64,000 nt of DNA from positions 310,001-374,000 of the forward strand of contig NZ_SLZK01000003.1 of NCBI RefSeq assembly GCF_004341105.1, in the 5' to 3' direction. Below are positions 1 through 8,805 of this stretch, in pieces; positions within the stretch are counted from its first letter, which is position 1, and every line of letters begins with the position of its first letter. This stretch comes from Rhizobium sp. BK418 (GTDB lineage: Bacteria; Pseudomonadota; Alphaproteobacteria; Rhizobiales; Rhizobiaceae). A program made the translations under genes and the position numbers. The notes under the pieces were generated by a model. The model did not search any database and was not told where the DNA came from. It worked only from the letters and a program-made list of their open reading frames with translations.

Positions 1-4
1 CCAT
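1..4 (-). CDS. Start of a downstream gene, probably xylG (partial)
   Basis: Reading leftward from the xylH stop, a strong Shine-Dalgarno AAGAGGAG (complement of bases 13-20) is followed by ATG at 4-2, where the window ends. Only the start codon and one more base are present, so the product cannot be read. In xylose ABC operons the missing partner of XylF and XylH is the double ATPase XylG, so that is the inferred identity. Confidence 0.4.
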
Positions 5-18
5 GGTTCGGACTCCTC

Positions 19-1329
19 TTACTTCGCACGGGAGCGATAGACAGTGTCGAGCCAGACGGCAATGACGAGCACCGCGCCGACGACGACGTTCTGGATGGGC
101 GTATCGACATTGGCGAGGCCCATGCCCGACTGCAGCGACTGCATGACGAGCGCGCCGAGCATGGCGCCGGCGATCGTGCCGGTGCCGCCTGCCAGAGACG
201 TGCCGCCGATGACGGCTGCCGCGATCGTGTAGAGCTCGTAGGTCGTGCCCTGCGAGTTGGCGGCGGCGTTGAGGCGCGCCGTGGAGATGGCGGCGGCGAC
301 GGCTGCAAGGAAGCCCATCAGCGCGAAGATGCGTACCGTCACCCAGCGGGTCTTGATGCCGGCGAGTTCGGCAGCTTCAGGGTTGCCACCGATCGCGAAG
401 ACATAGCGGCCGAAGCGCAGACGCGTGGCGATGAAGGTCATGACGATGCCGACGAGGATGGCGATCAGCACCGGTACGGCAATGCCGTACGGGATCATCA
501 GGCCGCCTTCCGGCGCGGTGATGTTGTTGGCCTCGGCATAGCGCTTGGCGATCGCCGGCGGCCAGTAATAGATCGTCGAGACCCAGATGGCGCCGAGCAC
601 CAGGGCGCAGCCGAGGACACCGAGGAAATATTCGGCCCAGAGCGGACGGCGCGGGAAGTTGAAACGCCGGCGCTGGTGGCGGGAACCGATGATCGAGACG
701 ACGATCAGCACGCAGGCGACCGCACCGATGATCCAGCTCCAGGTGGCGCCGATCGCGCCTTCGGCACCGCCGCCCATGATGCGGAAGGTGGTGTCGAGCG
801 GCGCGACCGTCTGGCCGCTCGTGACATACCAGGCAAGGCCGCGCCAGGCGAGGAAGCCGCCAAGGGTGACGATGAAGGACGGCACGCCCATGAAGGCGAT
901 GATGACGCCCTGGAACAGGCCGATCGCCGTGCCGACGAGGAGGCCGCAAATCAGCGTGATCACCCAGGTGAAGGAATTGTCGAAGCCGAGATATTGCGGC
1001 AGGAACTTCGCCTGGACCACGCCCATGATCATGGCGACGAAGCCGAGGATCGAGCCGATCGACAGGTCGATGTTTCTGGTGACGATGACCAGCACCATGC
1101 CGGTCGCGAGAACCGCGATTTCGGTTGTCTGGACCGAGAGGTTCCAGAGGTTTCGGGGCGTGAGGAACAGGCCGCCGGTATAGAAGTGGAAGCCGATCCA
1201 GATGACCAGCAGCGCGGCAATCATGCCGAGAAGGCGGGTATCGATTTCCGTCGCCCGCAGGAAGCGCGTGAAGGGGCCTTCAACTGCCGAGCGCGGACCT
1301 GACGTCGTGGAGTGGGTGATGTCTGCCAT
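19..1329 (-). CDS. xylH: Xylose/sugar ABC transporter permease XylH
   Basis: Inner-membrane permease of a CUT2-type sugar ABC transporter. The 436-residue product has about 10-12 hydrophobic segments and the BPD_transp_2 signature (near the start a segment reading [14 protein letters not shown]; near the end [13 protein letters not shown]). It is longer than ribose-type permeases because of a central loop, as usual for XylH. The start at 1329 is preferred over an upstream in-frame ATG because the family-like sequence begins at MADITHSTT and a GGGGGA motif lies just upstream. It follows xylF on the same strand and precedes the presumed xylG. Xylose is inferred from the neighbouring XylF. Confidence 0.88.
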   Translation of the reverse strand: MADITHSTTSGPRSAVEGPFTRFLRATEIDTRLLGMIAALLVIWIGFHFYTGGLFLTPRNLWNLSVQTTEIAVLATGMVLVIVTRNIDLSIGSILGFVAMIMGVVQAKFLPQYLGFDNSFTWVITLICGLLVGTAIGLFQGVIIAFMGVPSFIVTLGGFLAWRGLAWYVTSGQTVAPLDTTFRIMGGGAEGAIGATWSWIIGAVACVLIVVSIIGSRHQRRRFNFPRRPLWAEYFLGVLGCALVLGAIWVSTIYYWPPAIAKRYAEANNITAPEGGLMIPYGIAVPVLIAILVGIVMTFIATRLRFGRYVFAIGGNPEAAELAGIKTRWVTVRIFALMGFLAAVAAAISTARLNAAANSQGTTYELYTIAAAVIGGTSLAGGTGTIAGAMLGALVMQSLQSGMGLANVDTPIQNVVVGAVLVIAVWLDTVYRSRAK

Positions 1330-1525
1330 GGGTTTGCCGTTTCCCCCATTTGTTTGGGCGCGGCCTGCTCCTGCGGGAGCTGCCGACGATCGCCCTGTTC
1401 TTGATGTGACCACCGGGACGCTTCCGAAAATAGCCGATGACAACGGCACTATTCTGGCAGGGAATCAAAGCATCCGCGGTGCGCGCGAGAATGGAGAAGC
1501 ACCAAGAGGCGGGCTTCATCCGCAT

Positions 1526-1559
1526 CCGGCGCCGCAGCGGAGGGCCGCTGCGGCGCCGG
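1526..1559 (-). other. Perfect 15-bp stem-loop between xylF and xylH
   Basis: CCGGCGCCGCAGCGG (1526-1540) is exactly complementary to 1545-1559, with a 4-nt loop. It lies 23 nt after the xylF stop codon in the transcript and is not followed by a U-run. It is therefore better read as an mRNA-stabilising or processing hairpin (or partial attenuator) than a full terminator. This would fit higher expression of the binding protein than of the permease. Confidence 0.75.
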
Positions 1560-1582
1560 TATTTCCAATCAGCCGGCGAGGA

Positions 1583-2623
1583 TTAGTCGCAAGCCTTGAC
1601 GGAGCCGGGTTTGACGCCCTGGCAGGCTTCAGCCTTGGAGATCCAGCCAGCGTCGATGACGACGTTGAGGTTGTCCTTGGTAATGGCCTGCGGCTTCAGG
1701 AAGATGGACTGCATCTTCACCTTCTTCGGGCCGCCTTCGAAGGTCTGGACGCCGGCGATCTTGTCCATGGTCGTGCCGCCGGCGAGATCGAGAGCGATTT
1801 CGGCAGCGCGCTTGCCGAGCTCACGGCTGTCCTTCCAGACGGAAACCGTCTGCGTGCCCAAAGCGATGCGGTTCAGTGCAGCCTTGTCGGCGTCCTGGCC
1901 GGAAACCGGAACGGAGCCGGCCATGCCCTGGGCGTCGAGAGCGGCGACGGCGCCGCCGGCCGTGCCGTCGTTGGAAGCGACGACGGCGTCAACCTTGTTG
2001 TTGTTGGCGGTCAGGAACTGCTCCATGTTGCGCTGAGCGTTCTGCGGCAGCCAGCCGTCGGTATAGGCTTCGCCGACATTCTTGATCTTGCCGGCATCGA
2101 TCGCAGGCTTGAGCACTTCCATCTGGCCGGCGAAGAGGAAGTCGGCGTTCGGGTCGGAAGACGAGCCCTTGATGAAGACGTAGTTGCCTTCCGGCTTGAC
2201 CTTGAAGACGCCCTCGGCCTGCAGGCGGCCGACTTCCTTGTTGTCGAAGGTGATGTAGAAGGCGGCCGGGTTTTCGATCAGGCGGTCGTAACCGACGACC
2301 GGGATACCTTCGCTGGCGGCCTTTTCAACGGCCGGACCGATCGCGTCGGAGTCCTGGGCGAGAATGATGAGAGCGTTTGCGCCCTGCGAGATCAGCGACT
2401 CGACGTCGGTGAGCTGCTTTGCGGCCGAAGACTGGGCGTCAGCGGAAATGTACTTTGCGCCCTTGGCTTCGAGAGCCTTCTTGATGGCGGCTTCGTCCGT
2501 CTTCCAACGCTCTTCCTGGAAGTTCGACCAGGAAACACCGACCACGAGGTCGGCAGCCATGGCAGCCGTGTGCACGGAAACAAGAATAGCCGCGCCGGCC
2601 ATCAGCTTAAAAATAGACTTCAT
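1583..2623 (-). CDS. xylF: D-xylose ABC transporter substrate-binding protein XylF
   Basis: Periplasmic binding protein of 346 residues. The N-terminus [23 protein letters not shown] is a signal peptide with cleavage expected before ADLVVGVSW. The mature part shows the Peripla_BP_4 fold sequence with hallmark segments such as [46 protein letters not shown] and [10 protein letters not shown], closest in style to XylF/RbsB xylose binders. The start at 2623 has a GGGAGGAC ribosome-binding site 5 nt upstream; a longer in-frame reading from 2749 would run through the operator and has no signal peptide. It is first in the xylF-xylH operon and divergent from xylR. Confidence 0.92.
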   Translation of the reverse strand: MKSIFKLMAGAAILVSVHTAAMAADLVVGVSWSNFQEERWKTDEAAIKKALEAKGAKYISADAQSSAAKQLTDVESLISQGANALIILAQDSDAIGPAVEKAASEGIPVVGYDRLIENPAAFYITFDNKEVGRLQAEGVFKVKPEGNYVFIKGSSSDPNADFLFAGQMEVLKPAIDAGKIKNVGEAYTDGWLPQNAQRNMEQFLTANNNKVDAVVASNDGTAGGAVAALDAQGMAGSVPVSGQDADKAALNRIALGTQTVSVWKDSRELGKRAAEIALDLAGGTTMDKIAGVQTFEGGPKKVKMQSIFLKPQAITKDNLNVVIDAGWISKAEACQGVKPGSVKACD

Positions 2624-2707
2624 ATTGTCCTCCCGAGTGAAATGCGGCCGGCCCGGCAATTGCCCCTCCGGCCACCGCGAAAGCCTGTCCAGAAAGGTTC
2701 GGATTTT

Positions 2708-2726
2708 TTTCTCGACAGTCGAGAAA
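2708..2726. promoter_or_regulatory. Palindrome, probable XylR operator
   Basis: TTTCTCGA-CAG-TCGAGAAA is a perfect 8+3+8 inverted repeat in the xylF/xylR divergent region, 85 bp upstream of the xylF start codon. ROK-family repressors bind AT-flanked palindromes of this size next to their targets. Binding by the adjacent XylR is inferred. Confidence 0.6.
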
Positions 2727-2849
2727 TTTAGTGTCAGAGATTTTTTCAACTGTCAACACCGCACTACCGGCTTAATTCCTTTGACGAAAGGGGGCCGGAG
2801 ATGCTGTGGCAAGTGAGGGGCGGAACGAACATGGAGAGGGCGGCTATAC

Positions 2850-4073
2850 ATGCTGACCAAATCGAGCACGGAGCTCGTACGGCAGAGAAACAGCGTGCTC
2901 GTGCTCGCCACTCTTCGCCGCCACGGGGCTCTTGCTCACACTGAGATATCCGATTTCACGCGGCTTTCGTCTGCGACCGTTTCTGCCATCACGGCGGATC
3001 TCGAAAAGGCGCAGATCATCGAGAAATCCGAGCAGCAGGCCGCAAGCGGGCGCGGGCGGCCGCGCGTGCTTCTGCGCCAGCGGCGCGACTGCGGCTATCT
3101 CATCGTCGTCATCATCTCCTCCGATGCCGTGCAATATTCGCTGGTCGATTATGCCGGCAAACTGATCGACCGTTTCAGCGAGGAGCGGTCGCATGATCCG
3201 GCGGGAGCCGCCCGCTTCGTGAACGGCGTGCGGGCGGGGCTTGAACGTATCCTGTCGCGCTCGCGCATCGAACGGGAAAAAGTGCTGCTCATCTCGATCA
3301 GCAGCAAGGGGCTGGTGAATTCGGCCGAGCCGGTGCTCATCTGGTCGCCGATCTTCGGCAACGACCGGATCGATTTCGAATCGGCGCTTAAGCCCGAATG
3401 GCAGGCGAAGGTCATCCTCGACAATGAGACGCTATTGGTTGCCGCCGCGCTCGGCGCGCGGGAGGAAAATGTCAAAGGCGCCGATTTTCGCTCGCTGGCG
3501 GCGCTGTCGCTCGGACACAGCATCGGACTTGGCATCATCCGGCGGACGAGCCATGGCGGGCGCGAAGTCTCCGCGCCCAATTTCGGGCATATGCTGCATA
3601 TGGCCAATGGCGGGCTCTGCCGCTGCGGCACGCGCGGCTGCATCGAGGCTTACGCCGGCTTCTACGCGATCCTCCGCACTGCCTTCGAAGTGCCGCTCGA
3701 TACGATCCCGGCGAAATTCGTGCCGCTGGCGGAGCTCGACAAGATCGCAGCCAGGGCGCGGCAGGGCCACCGCATCTCCGGCTTCGCCTTCCGGCAGGCG
3801 GGGCTGGCGCTCGGCAACGGGCTGTCGCGCATGCTGAGCCTGACCGAGCGCATGCCGATCGCCATTACCGGGCCGGGAACGCGGTTCTACGACCTGATGC
3901 GGCAGGGGATCGAGGAGGGGCTCGGCCAGTCGCATGTCGTGCGCATGGAGGGCATGCCGGAGATCAGGGTCGTTGCGGACGAGCAGAACCTCGTCTTCGA
4001 GGGGCATCTGAACCGGGCGCTGGCGGTGATCGATGAGGATATTGTCGTGGCGGGTGTGCAGGGGACGGAGTGA
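2850..4073 (+). CDS. xylR: ROK-family transcriptional repressor (XylR-like)
   Basis: 407-residue regulator. Residues about 10-75 form a winged helix-turn-helix (LAHTEISDFTRLSSATVSAI is the HTH), followed by a ROK sugar-kinase-like domain with a cysteine-rich zinc motif in GGLCRCGTRGCIEAYAG. This is the classic NagC/XylR layout. It is transcribed away from xylF, and an 8+3+8 palindrome lies between them, so xylose-responsive repression of xylFHG is the likely role. The start at 2850 has GGAGAGGGCGG upstream; the ATG at 2831 is out of frame. The effector is inferred from context. Confidence 0.85.
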   Translation: MLTKSSTELVRQRNSVLVLATLRRHGALAHTEISDFTRLSSATVSAITADLEKAQIIEKSEQQAASGRGRPRVLLRQRRDCGYLIVVIISSDAVQYSLVDYAGKLIDRFSEERSHDPAGAARFVNGVRAGLERILSRSRIEREKVLLISISSKGLVNSAEPVLIWSPIFGNDRIDFESALKPEWQAKVILDNETLLVAAALGAREENVKGADFRSLAALSLGHSIGLGIIRRTSHGGREVSAPNFGHMLHMANGGLCRCGTRGCIEAYAGFYAILRTAFEVPLDTIPAKFVPLAELDKIAARARQGHRISGFAFRQAGLALGNGLSRMLSLTERMPIAITGPGTRFYDLMRQGIEEGLGQSHVVRMEGMPEIRVVADEQNLVFEGHLNRALAVIDEDIVVAGVQGTE

Positions 4074-4096
4074 GGGCGTGTGTTCCCCAAAAAATG

Positions 4097-4242
4097 AAGA
4101 CCCCGCCCCAAACCCCTCCCCACAAGGGGGAGGGGCTTAAATTGCCGCACCCGCTTTCCAAACTTTCGATGTTTCGGAAGAAGCGAGGCGGTGCGGCCGG
4201 GTTAGTCCCTCCCCCTGTGGGGAGGGGTTGGGCAGGGGTCTT
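4097..4242. repeat. Palindromic intergenic mosaic element (RIME-like)
   Basis: Two imperfect inverted arms of about 37 nt (4097-4134 and 4206-4242, core CCCCTCCCCACAAGGGGG and its complement) flank about 70 nt that itself folds. The design resembles the rhizobial intergenic mosaic elements scattered in Rhizobiaceae genomes. It separates the convergent xylR and idhA genes. A second element with the same architecture but different sequence is at 45093-45230. Confidence 0.7.
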
Positions 4243-4277
4243 TTTAAGGTTCGCCCTCACACGCATCAAAACGAGAA

Positions 4278-4301
4278 ATGGCCGGGCGGGTGCCCGGCCA
4301 T
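4278..4301 (-). terminator. Rho-independent terminator of idhA
   Basis: ATGGCCGGGC and GCCCGGCCAT form a perfect 10-bp stem around GGGT, about 30 nt after the idhA stop. In the idhA direction it is followed by TTCTCGTTTTGA, a moderately U-rich tail. Confidence 0.7.
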
Positions 4302-4331
4302 CTCATGGTGGCGACCGTCGGGAGAGGGCGG

Positions 4332-5324
4332 TCAGCCGATCTTGACGAGCTTGCCTTCCTTGACGGACTGGACGGCGGCATCGGCGAGCGCCAGCGCTGC
4401 AAGGCCGTCGGCGCCGGAAGGGGAAATCTTCGAACCCTTCTCGATCGCCGAGATGAAGCTTGCGATCTCGTTGGCATAGGCTTCGGTGTAGCGGGTCATG
4501 AAGAAGTCGTGCAGCGGCGGGCGGGTATAGCCTTCGGCGTTGGCGACTTCGATCGAGACGGGGCGCTGGTTTTCCGCCGAGACGACGCCCTTGGAACCGT
4601 GCGCCTCGATACGCTGGTCATAGCCATAGGTGGCGCGGCGCGAGTTGGAAATGATCGCCTGCTTGCCGGAAGCGGTCTGCAGGATGACGGAGACGCTGTC
4701 GTAATCGCCGGCTTCGCCGATCGCCTTGTCGACGAGCACGGCAGCGGTCGCGACGACCGAGACCGGCTCTTCGCCGAGCAGGAAGCGGGCCATGTCGAAA
4801 TCGTGGATCGTCATGTCGCGGAAGATGCCGCCGGAACGCTTGATATAATCGACCGGCGGGGCACCCGGATCGCGCGAGGTAATCGTCACCATCTCGACAT
4901 CGCCGATCTTGCCCTCGTCGATGACCTTGCGCACGGCCATGAAATGCGGGTCGAAGCGGCGGTTGAAGCCGACCATCAGCTTGGCGTCGGTCTCTTCCAC
5001 GACCTTGATGCAGGCTTTTACGCGCGCAACGTCGAGGTCGATGGGCTTTTCGCAAAAGATCGCCTTGCCGGCGCGGGCGAAGCGCTCGATGAGATCCGCA
5101 TGGGTATCGGTCGGCGTGCAGATGACGACCGCATCGATATCCTTGGCGGCTTCAATTGCTTCAATGGTGCGCACGTCGCAGCCATAGGCGGAGGCGATCG
5201 CTTCGGCCGCCTGTGGGAAGGCGTCGGCGACGGCCACGAGCTTCGCATTGGCATCGCCGCTGACGGCTTTCGCATGCACCTTGCCGATGCGGCCGGCGCC
5301 GAGAAGACCAAATCTCACTGTCAT
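4332..5324 (-). CDS. idhA: Inositol 2-dehydrogenase
   Basis: 330-residue Gfo/Idh/MocA oxidoreductase that oxidises myo-inositol to 2-keto-myo-inositol with NAD. The N-terminal Rossmann motif is GLLGAGRIGKVHA; the family motif EKPIDL (residues ~93-98) carries the conserved lysine, and GGIFRDMTIHDFDMARFL contains the catalytic Asp/His region. Length and sequence match rhizobial IdhA/IolG. The start has AGGGAGG 5 nt upstream. It stands alone, with its own terminator and a leader rich in inverted repeats. Other family members use scyllo-inositol or other polyols, so substrate is inferred. Confidence 0.88.
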   Translation of the reverse strand: MTVRFGLLGAGRIGKVHAKAVSGDANAKLVAVADAFPQAAEAIASAYGCDVRTIEAIEAAKDIDAVVICTPTDTHADLIERFARAGKAIFCEKPIDLDVARVKACIKVVEETDAKLMVGFNRRFDPHFMAVRKVIDEGKIGDVEMVTITSRDPGAPPVDYIKRSGGIFRDMTIHDFDMARFLLGEEPVSVVATAAVLVDKAIGEAGDYDSVSVILQTASGKQAIISNSRRATYGYDQRIEAHGSKGVVSAENQRPVSIEVANAEGYTRPPLHDFFMTRYTEAYANEIASFISAIEKGSKISPSGADGLAALALADAAVQSVKEGKLVKIG

Positions 5325-5338
5325 AACTGCCTCCCTAG

Positions 5339-5386
5339 ATTCGGAACAAATAAACCGAATTGATACAAGTTTAGAATTTTCATTCC
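5339..5386 (-). promoter_or_regulatory. Inverted repeats upstream of idhA
   Basis: ATTCGG-N10-CCGAAT (5339-5344 and 5355-5360) lies just upstream of the idhA ribosome-binding site. AGAA-TTTTCA-TTCC (5373-5386) is one mismatch away from GGAA-N6-TTCC, a palindrome I recall for rhizobial IolR. Both are candidate operators; binding is inferred. Confidence 0.4.
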
Positions 5387-5478
5387 ATTTTCCGGTCGCC
5401 GCGTCAAGCCCGCGGCCCTTTCACATTTGTGAAATCCATCCTAAAGACAAGTGACTTCAATGCGACGACGAGTGAGAG

Positions 5479-5760
5479 ATGCAGCTTATCGACCCCAACC
5501 ATCCGGCCTATCGACACCTCTGGGTTCGCATCCTCATTGTCGCAGTCTGTTTTGGCTGGGCAGGTCTCGAATTTATCGGCGGCGATCCCTTCTGGGGCGT
5601 GCTTGCGGGTGCCGTCGGCGCCTATGCCTTCTATATGCTGATCTGGACCTTCGATCCGAAGCCGCCGGAGGCGGCGCCTGCCGTCGTCGTCGATGAGGAC
5701 GAGGAGGACGAGGAGGACGCTGACGAGCCTGCTACCAAGGAAGAGAAGAAGGCCGAATAA
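5479..5760 (+). CDS. Small membrane protein with acidic tail, function unknown
   Basis: 93 residues. Two hydrophobic helices (about residues 16-33 and 38-56) are followed by a cytoplasmic-type tail containing a run of Asp/Glu and then Lys/Glu. GTGAGAG precedes the ATG closely. No family recognised. It converges with the J-domain-like gene at 5841. Confidence 0.65.
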   Translation: MQLIDPNHPAYRHLWVRILIVAVCFGWAGLEFIGGDPFWGVLAGAVGAYAFYMLIWTFDPKPPEAAPAVVVDEDEEDEEDADEPATKEEKKAE

Positions 5761-5802
5761 TGAAAGCCTGGGTAGGAGCCACGCTTCAATTCCTTATCTG
5801 AC

Positions 5803-5839
5803 GCAGGTCGTTATCGCCGCGCGCTCTTTCGCGACCTGC
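5803..5839. terminator. Hairpin between convergent genes
   Basis: GCAGGTCG (5803-5810) pairs with CGACCTGC (5832-5839). It sits directly after the stop codon of the leftward gene and 42 nt after that of the rightward gene. No clear U-run, so its use as a shared terminator is uncertain. Confidence 0.35.
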
Positions 5840-5840
5840 T

Positions 5841-6305
5841 TTAGCGCGGCAGCCGGCGCATCGCTTCGTCGATCAGGAGATTGGCAATCATCATGCGTCT
5901 GTTGGCATTGTCGCGGAAGGGCAGGGCGACGCCGTCGGGATGATTGGTCTTGGCGAAGGCGCGGCGCTTCTCATTCAATGTCTGCTGCGTATCGGCGGCG
6001 GAGATCATAAGTTCAGCGGCAACCTCTTCCGGCGCGGTGCGGGCCAGGTGTTCGGGCATGACCGGCTCGGGCTCAGGCGCGGGCGGTTCGGGCGCCTCGA
6101 TCACAGGCTCGGGGCCGAGATTGTCGAAATAGGCTTCGCCAACGCGCTGCGAGGCAGCCGAGACGCCTTCCATCACATCGAAGGCAAGGCCCGTCGAAAA
6201 GCCGGACACGCGGTGGGCAACCGGCTCTTCCGTTTCGCCGGCCGCGTCTTCTTCCGTTTTCAGCCGTTCGAGAACGGATTGGAATATCGATTGTCCGAAC
6301 AGCAT
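5841..6305 (-). CDS. J-domain-like protein, function unknown
   Basis: 154 residues. A low-complexity Pro/Glu segment (about 64-86) links an N-terminal region to a C-terminal stretch that looks like a compact J domain: helix II-like NEKRRAFAKT, an HPD tripeptide at residues 122-124 (NHPDG), then a helix ending in ANLLIDEAMRRL. HPD is the motif by which J proteins stimulate Hsp70. The start at 6305 has AAGGGAAGG upstream; a longer in-frame reading lacks support. The client and the partner Hsp70 are unknown, and the domain is short, so J function is an inference. Confidence 0.65.
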   Translation of the reverse strand: MLFGQSIFQSVLERLKTEEDAAGETEEPVAHRVSGFSTGLAFDVMEGVSAASQRVGEAYFDNLGPEPVIEAPEPPAPEPEPVMPEHLARTAPEEVAAELMISAADTQQTLNEKRRAFAKTNHPDGVALPFRDNANRRMMIANLLIDEAMRRLPR

Positions 6306-6363
6306 GCGCCTTCCCTTGCGAACGGGCGCATTAGACGAGGCCAAGTTGGCGCCGGGCTGGATT

Positions 6364-7374
6364 TTATCCCTTCGCCTGCCGAGTGCTCTCTTCCAGGATG
6401 AGACTGTAGAGCAGCCGGGCGCTCGGCGGCAGCGCCCGTTCGCGCACGGTGATCAGGCTGTAGGGCTTCACATTGATCTCAAAGTCGATCGGCAGAATGC
6501 GCACATCCGATGCATTCGAACTCTGCGACGCGAGGAACTGGGCGACATCGATGGCGACGGGGGCGATCGCATCCGTCGCGCAGATGATGGCGCAGGTCAA
6601 AAGCAGCGAGGAGGTGTTGACGACGTTTTCCGGAAGCTGGACGGCGCGCGACAGGAAGATGTCCTCGATCGTGCGGCGGAGCAGCGTGCCGGGCGGCTGG
6701 AACACCCAATCGTAATCCCTGATCTCCTCGAGGCTGCTCGGCTTCTTCTTCTTTAACAGAGGATGGCCGCTGCGCACGATCAGGCAGGCCCTCTCGATGC
6801 CGATCTCGCGCACCTCGAAAAGGCGCGGGTTCAGGTCATCGGGAATGCGGCTGATGATGAAATCGTGGCGGGCGGCCAGAAGCTCGCGGGCAAGCACATT
6901 GCTGGTCTCGACTTGGATGCTGACGTCGATGCCTGGGAAGGTCTTGCGCACCATGTTGATGGCGGGAACGACGAGGCTCATGGCGGGCGCGGTGACCGCA
7001 CCGATGAAGACCGAGCCGCCCTTGCCGCTCTTCAGTTCGCCGATCTCGCGGCTCGCCTCGCGAAGTTCCAGAAGGATCTTGCGCGCACGCCTGGCGAGTG
7101 CCTCGCCGAAGGTCGTGAGCATCACCCCGCGCGCCACCCGCTCATAGAGCGGAGTCTTCACGATCGATTCCATATCGGACAGCATCCGGGACGCCGCCGG
7201 CTGCGAGATATTCAGCACCTCGGCGGCGGCGGAAATCTGCCCGCTATCTTCGATTGCGACAATCATACGCAGGTGATTCAGCTTAAGCCCCGCGCGCAGA
7301 AGGCCATCATCGCCAAAATTGTCGCTGTTTATGTCGACATGTTCCAACGAAAACGGCTCCGAGATAATCGTCAT
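6364..7374 (-). CDS. gbpR: LysR-family regulator GbpR
   Basis: 336-residue LysR-type regulator. The HTH spans roughly residues 28-85 (MIVAIEDSGQISAAAEVLNI / SQPAASRMLSDMES) and the C-terminal two-thirds is a LysR substrate domain with LLRRTIEDIFL. It is divergent from chvE exactly as gbpR is in Agrobacterium, where it controls chvE in response to galactose/arabinose-type sugars. The start at 7374 is chosen because GGGGAGG lies 7 nt upstream. Function is assigned by family plus synteny. Confidence 0.85.
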   Translation of the reverse strand: MTIISEPFSLEHVDINSDNFGDDGLLRAGLKLNHLRMIVAIEDSGQISAAAEVLNISQPAASRMLSDMESIVKTPLYERVARGVMLTTFGEALARRARKILLELREASREIGELKSGKGGSVFIGAVTAPAMSLVVPAINMVRKTFPGIDVSIQVETSNVLARELLAARHDFIISRIPDDLNPRLFEVREIGIERACLIVRSGHPLLKKKKPSSLEEIRDYDWVFQPPGTLLRRTIEDIFLSRAVQLPENVVNTSSLLLTCAIICATDAIAPVAIDVAQFLASQSSNASDVRILPIDFEINVKPYSLITVRERALPPSARLLYSLILEESTRQAKG

Positions 7375-7644
7375 GGTTGCAGCCTCCCCGCTGCGCTCCA
7401 TCAAAAGTAATACTTTTTAACGATATACCAAAATTGTTATGCACATTACCAGTTATTCTATTTGACAGTTATAGGAATCCATACCAGTTTGCCGCCGTGT
7501 GCTGGTTGGCACTCAACACGTGTGAGATCGTGGAGGAGACCTACTTCGTTTCTCACCATCTGAAGTAACTATCCAATACGGAACCTGCCACAGTTTCGGG
7601 GCGGGCGATTTTTCGTCCGTCAATCTTTAACAAGGGAGAGAGAA
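7375..7644. promoter_or_regulatory. gbpR-chvE divergent control region
   Basis: 270 nt without a gene. It contains a perfect 7+1+7 palindrome AAAAGTA-A-TACTTTT (7404-7418), an AT-rich stretch with ATACCAAAATTGTTAT, and a TTGACA hexamer at 7462-7467 that could be the chvE -35 element, though no good -10 follows at 17 nt. The chvE ribosome-binding site AAGGGAGAG is at its right end. Confidence 0.5.
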
Positions 7645-8709
7645 ATGAAATCCATTATCTCATTGATGGCTGCGGCTGCCTTCGGCGTCGCTTCGTTCGT
7701 TGCGCCGGCTATGGCAGCGGACAAGGGCACCGTCGGTATCGCAATGCCGACGAAGGCTTCGGCCCGTTGGATCGACGACGGCAACAACATCGTCAAGCAG
7801 CTCCAGGCTGCCGGTTACGGCACCGACCTGCAGTATGGCGACGACGACATTCCGAACCAGCTTTCGCAGATCGAAAACATGGTCACGAAGGGCGTCAAGG
7901 TTCTCGTCATCGCCTCGATCGACGGCACCACGCTTTCCGACGTTCTGCAGAAGGCCCATGACGCCGGCATCAAGGTCATCGCTTACGACCGCCTGATCCG
8001 CGACTCGGCCAACGTCGACTACTACGCCACCTTCGACAACTTCCAGGTCGGCGTTCTGCAGGCAAACTCCATCGTCGACGGTCTCGGCCTCAAGGATGGC
8101 AAGGGCCCGTTCAACATCGAACTCTTCGGCGGTTCGCCTGACGACAACAACGCCTTCTTCTTCTACGACGGCGCGATGTCTGTCCTGCAGCCCTACATCG
8201 ACTCCGGCAAGCTCGTCGTGAAGTCCGGCCAGACCGGCATGGACAAGGTCGGCACGCTGCGTTGGGATCCGGCAACGGCCCAGGCCCGCATGGACAACCT
8301 GCTCTCGGCCAACTACACCGACGCCAAGGTCGATGCCGTTCTGTCTCCCTATGATGGCCTCTCGATCGGCATCATCTCGTCGCTGAAGGGCGTCGGTTAC
8401 GGCACTGCGGCTCAGCCGCTGCCGATCGTCACCGGCCAGGACGCTGAAATCCCGTCGGTCAAGTCGATCATCGCTGGCGAACAGCACTCGACGATCTTCA
8501 AGGACACCCGCGAACTCGCCAAGGTCACCGTTGCCATGGTCGATGCCGTCATGTCCGGCAAGGAGCCCGAAGTCAACGACACGAAGACCTACGACAACGG
8601 CGTCAAGGTCGTTCCGTCCTATCTGCTGAAGCCGGTTGCCGTCGACAAGAGCAACTACAAGCAGATCCTCGTCGACAGCGGTTACTACACCGAAGACAAG
8701 CTGAAGTAA
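7645..8709 (+). CDS. chvE: Periplasmic galactose/arabinose-binding protein ChvE
   Basis: 354-residue binding protein with a signal peptide ending AMA before [11 protein letters not shown]. Hallmark ChvE segments are visible: [58 protein letters not shown] and [14 protein letters not shown]. It delivers monosaccharides to GguAB; in Agrobacterium the same protein also relays sugars to the VirA sensor. It is first in the ara/ggu operon and is followed by a hairpin likely to favour its expression over the membrane genes. In S. meliloti the equivalent gene is araA. Confidence 0.93.
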   Translation: MKSIISLMAAAAFGVASFVAPAMAADKGTVGIAMPTKASARWIDDGNNIVKQLQAAGYGTDLQYGDDDIPNQLSQIENMVTKGVKVLVIASIDGTTLSDVLQKAHDAGIKVIAYDRLIRDSANVDYYATFDNFQVGVLQANSIVDGLGLKDGKGPFNIELFGGSPDDNNAFFFYDGAMSVLQPYIDSGKLVVKSGQTGMDKVGTLRWDPATAQARMDNLLSANYTDAKVDAVLSPYDGLSIGIISSLKGVGYGTAAQPLPIVTGQDAEIPSVKSIIAGEQHSTIFKDTRELAKVTVAMVDAVMSGKEPEVNDTKTYDNGVKVVPSYLLKPVAVDKSNYKQILVDSGYYTEDKLK

Positions 8710-8720
8710 GTTGAACAGGA

Positions 8721-8750
8721 GGCCGGAGCCCGCGCTTGCGGGTTCCGGCC
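8721..8750 (+). terminator. Intrinsic terminator/attenuator between chvE and gguA
   Basis: A 13-bp stem with one G-U pair (GGCCGGAGCCCGC with GCGGGTTCCGGCC, 4-nt loop) is followed by TTCGATTTT, 12 nt after the chvE stop. Because gguA has little space for its own promoter (55 nt), partial read-through is likely. Confidence 0.75.
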
Positions 8751-8805
8751 TTCGATTTTATGATCGCCCAGCCGGTTTTTGGCTGCAGGCGCTGGAACTT
8801 TGACT

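Noticed and set aside
1202..2731. 509-codon open frame on the + strand opposite xylH/xylF
   Set aside because: It is the mirror of two clearly coding genes in high-G+C DNA, has no ribosome-binding site and no recognisable domain.
2624..2749. N-terminal extension of XylF from an upstream ATG
   Set aside because: It would bury the signal peptide and translate the presumed operator; the internal ATG has a strong ribosome-binding site.
4097..4242. CRISPR-like or insertion-sequence interpretation of the repeat
   Set aside because: Only two inverted arms, no direct repeat series and no transposase frame; a palindromic intergenic element explains it.
7462..7490. Sigma-70 promoter for chvE from TTGACA
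   Set aside because: The -35 hexamer is good but no acceptable -10 lies 16-18 nt downstream, so it is noted only as a candidate within the control region.
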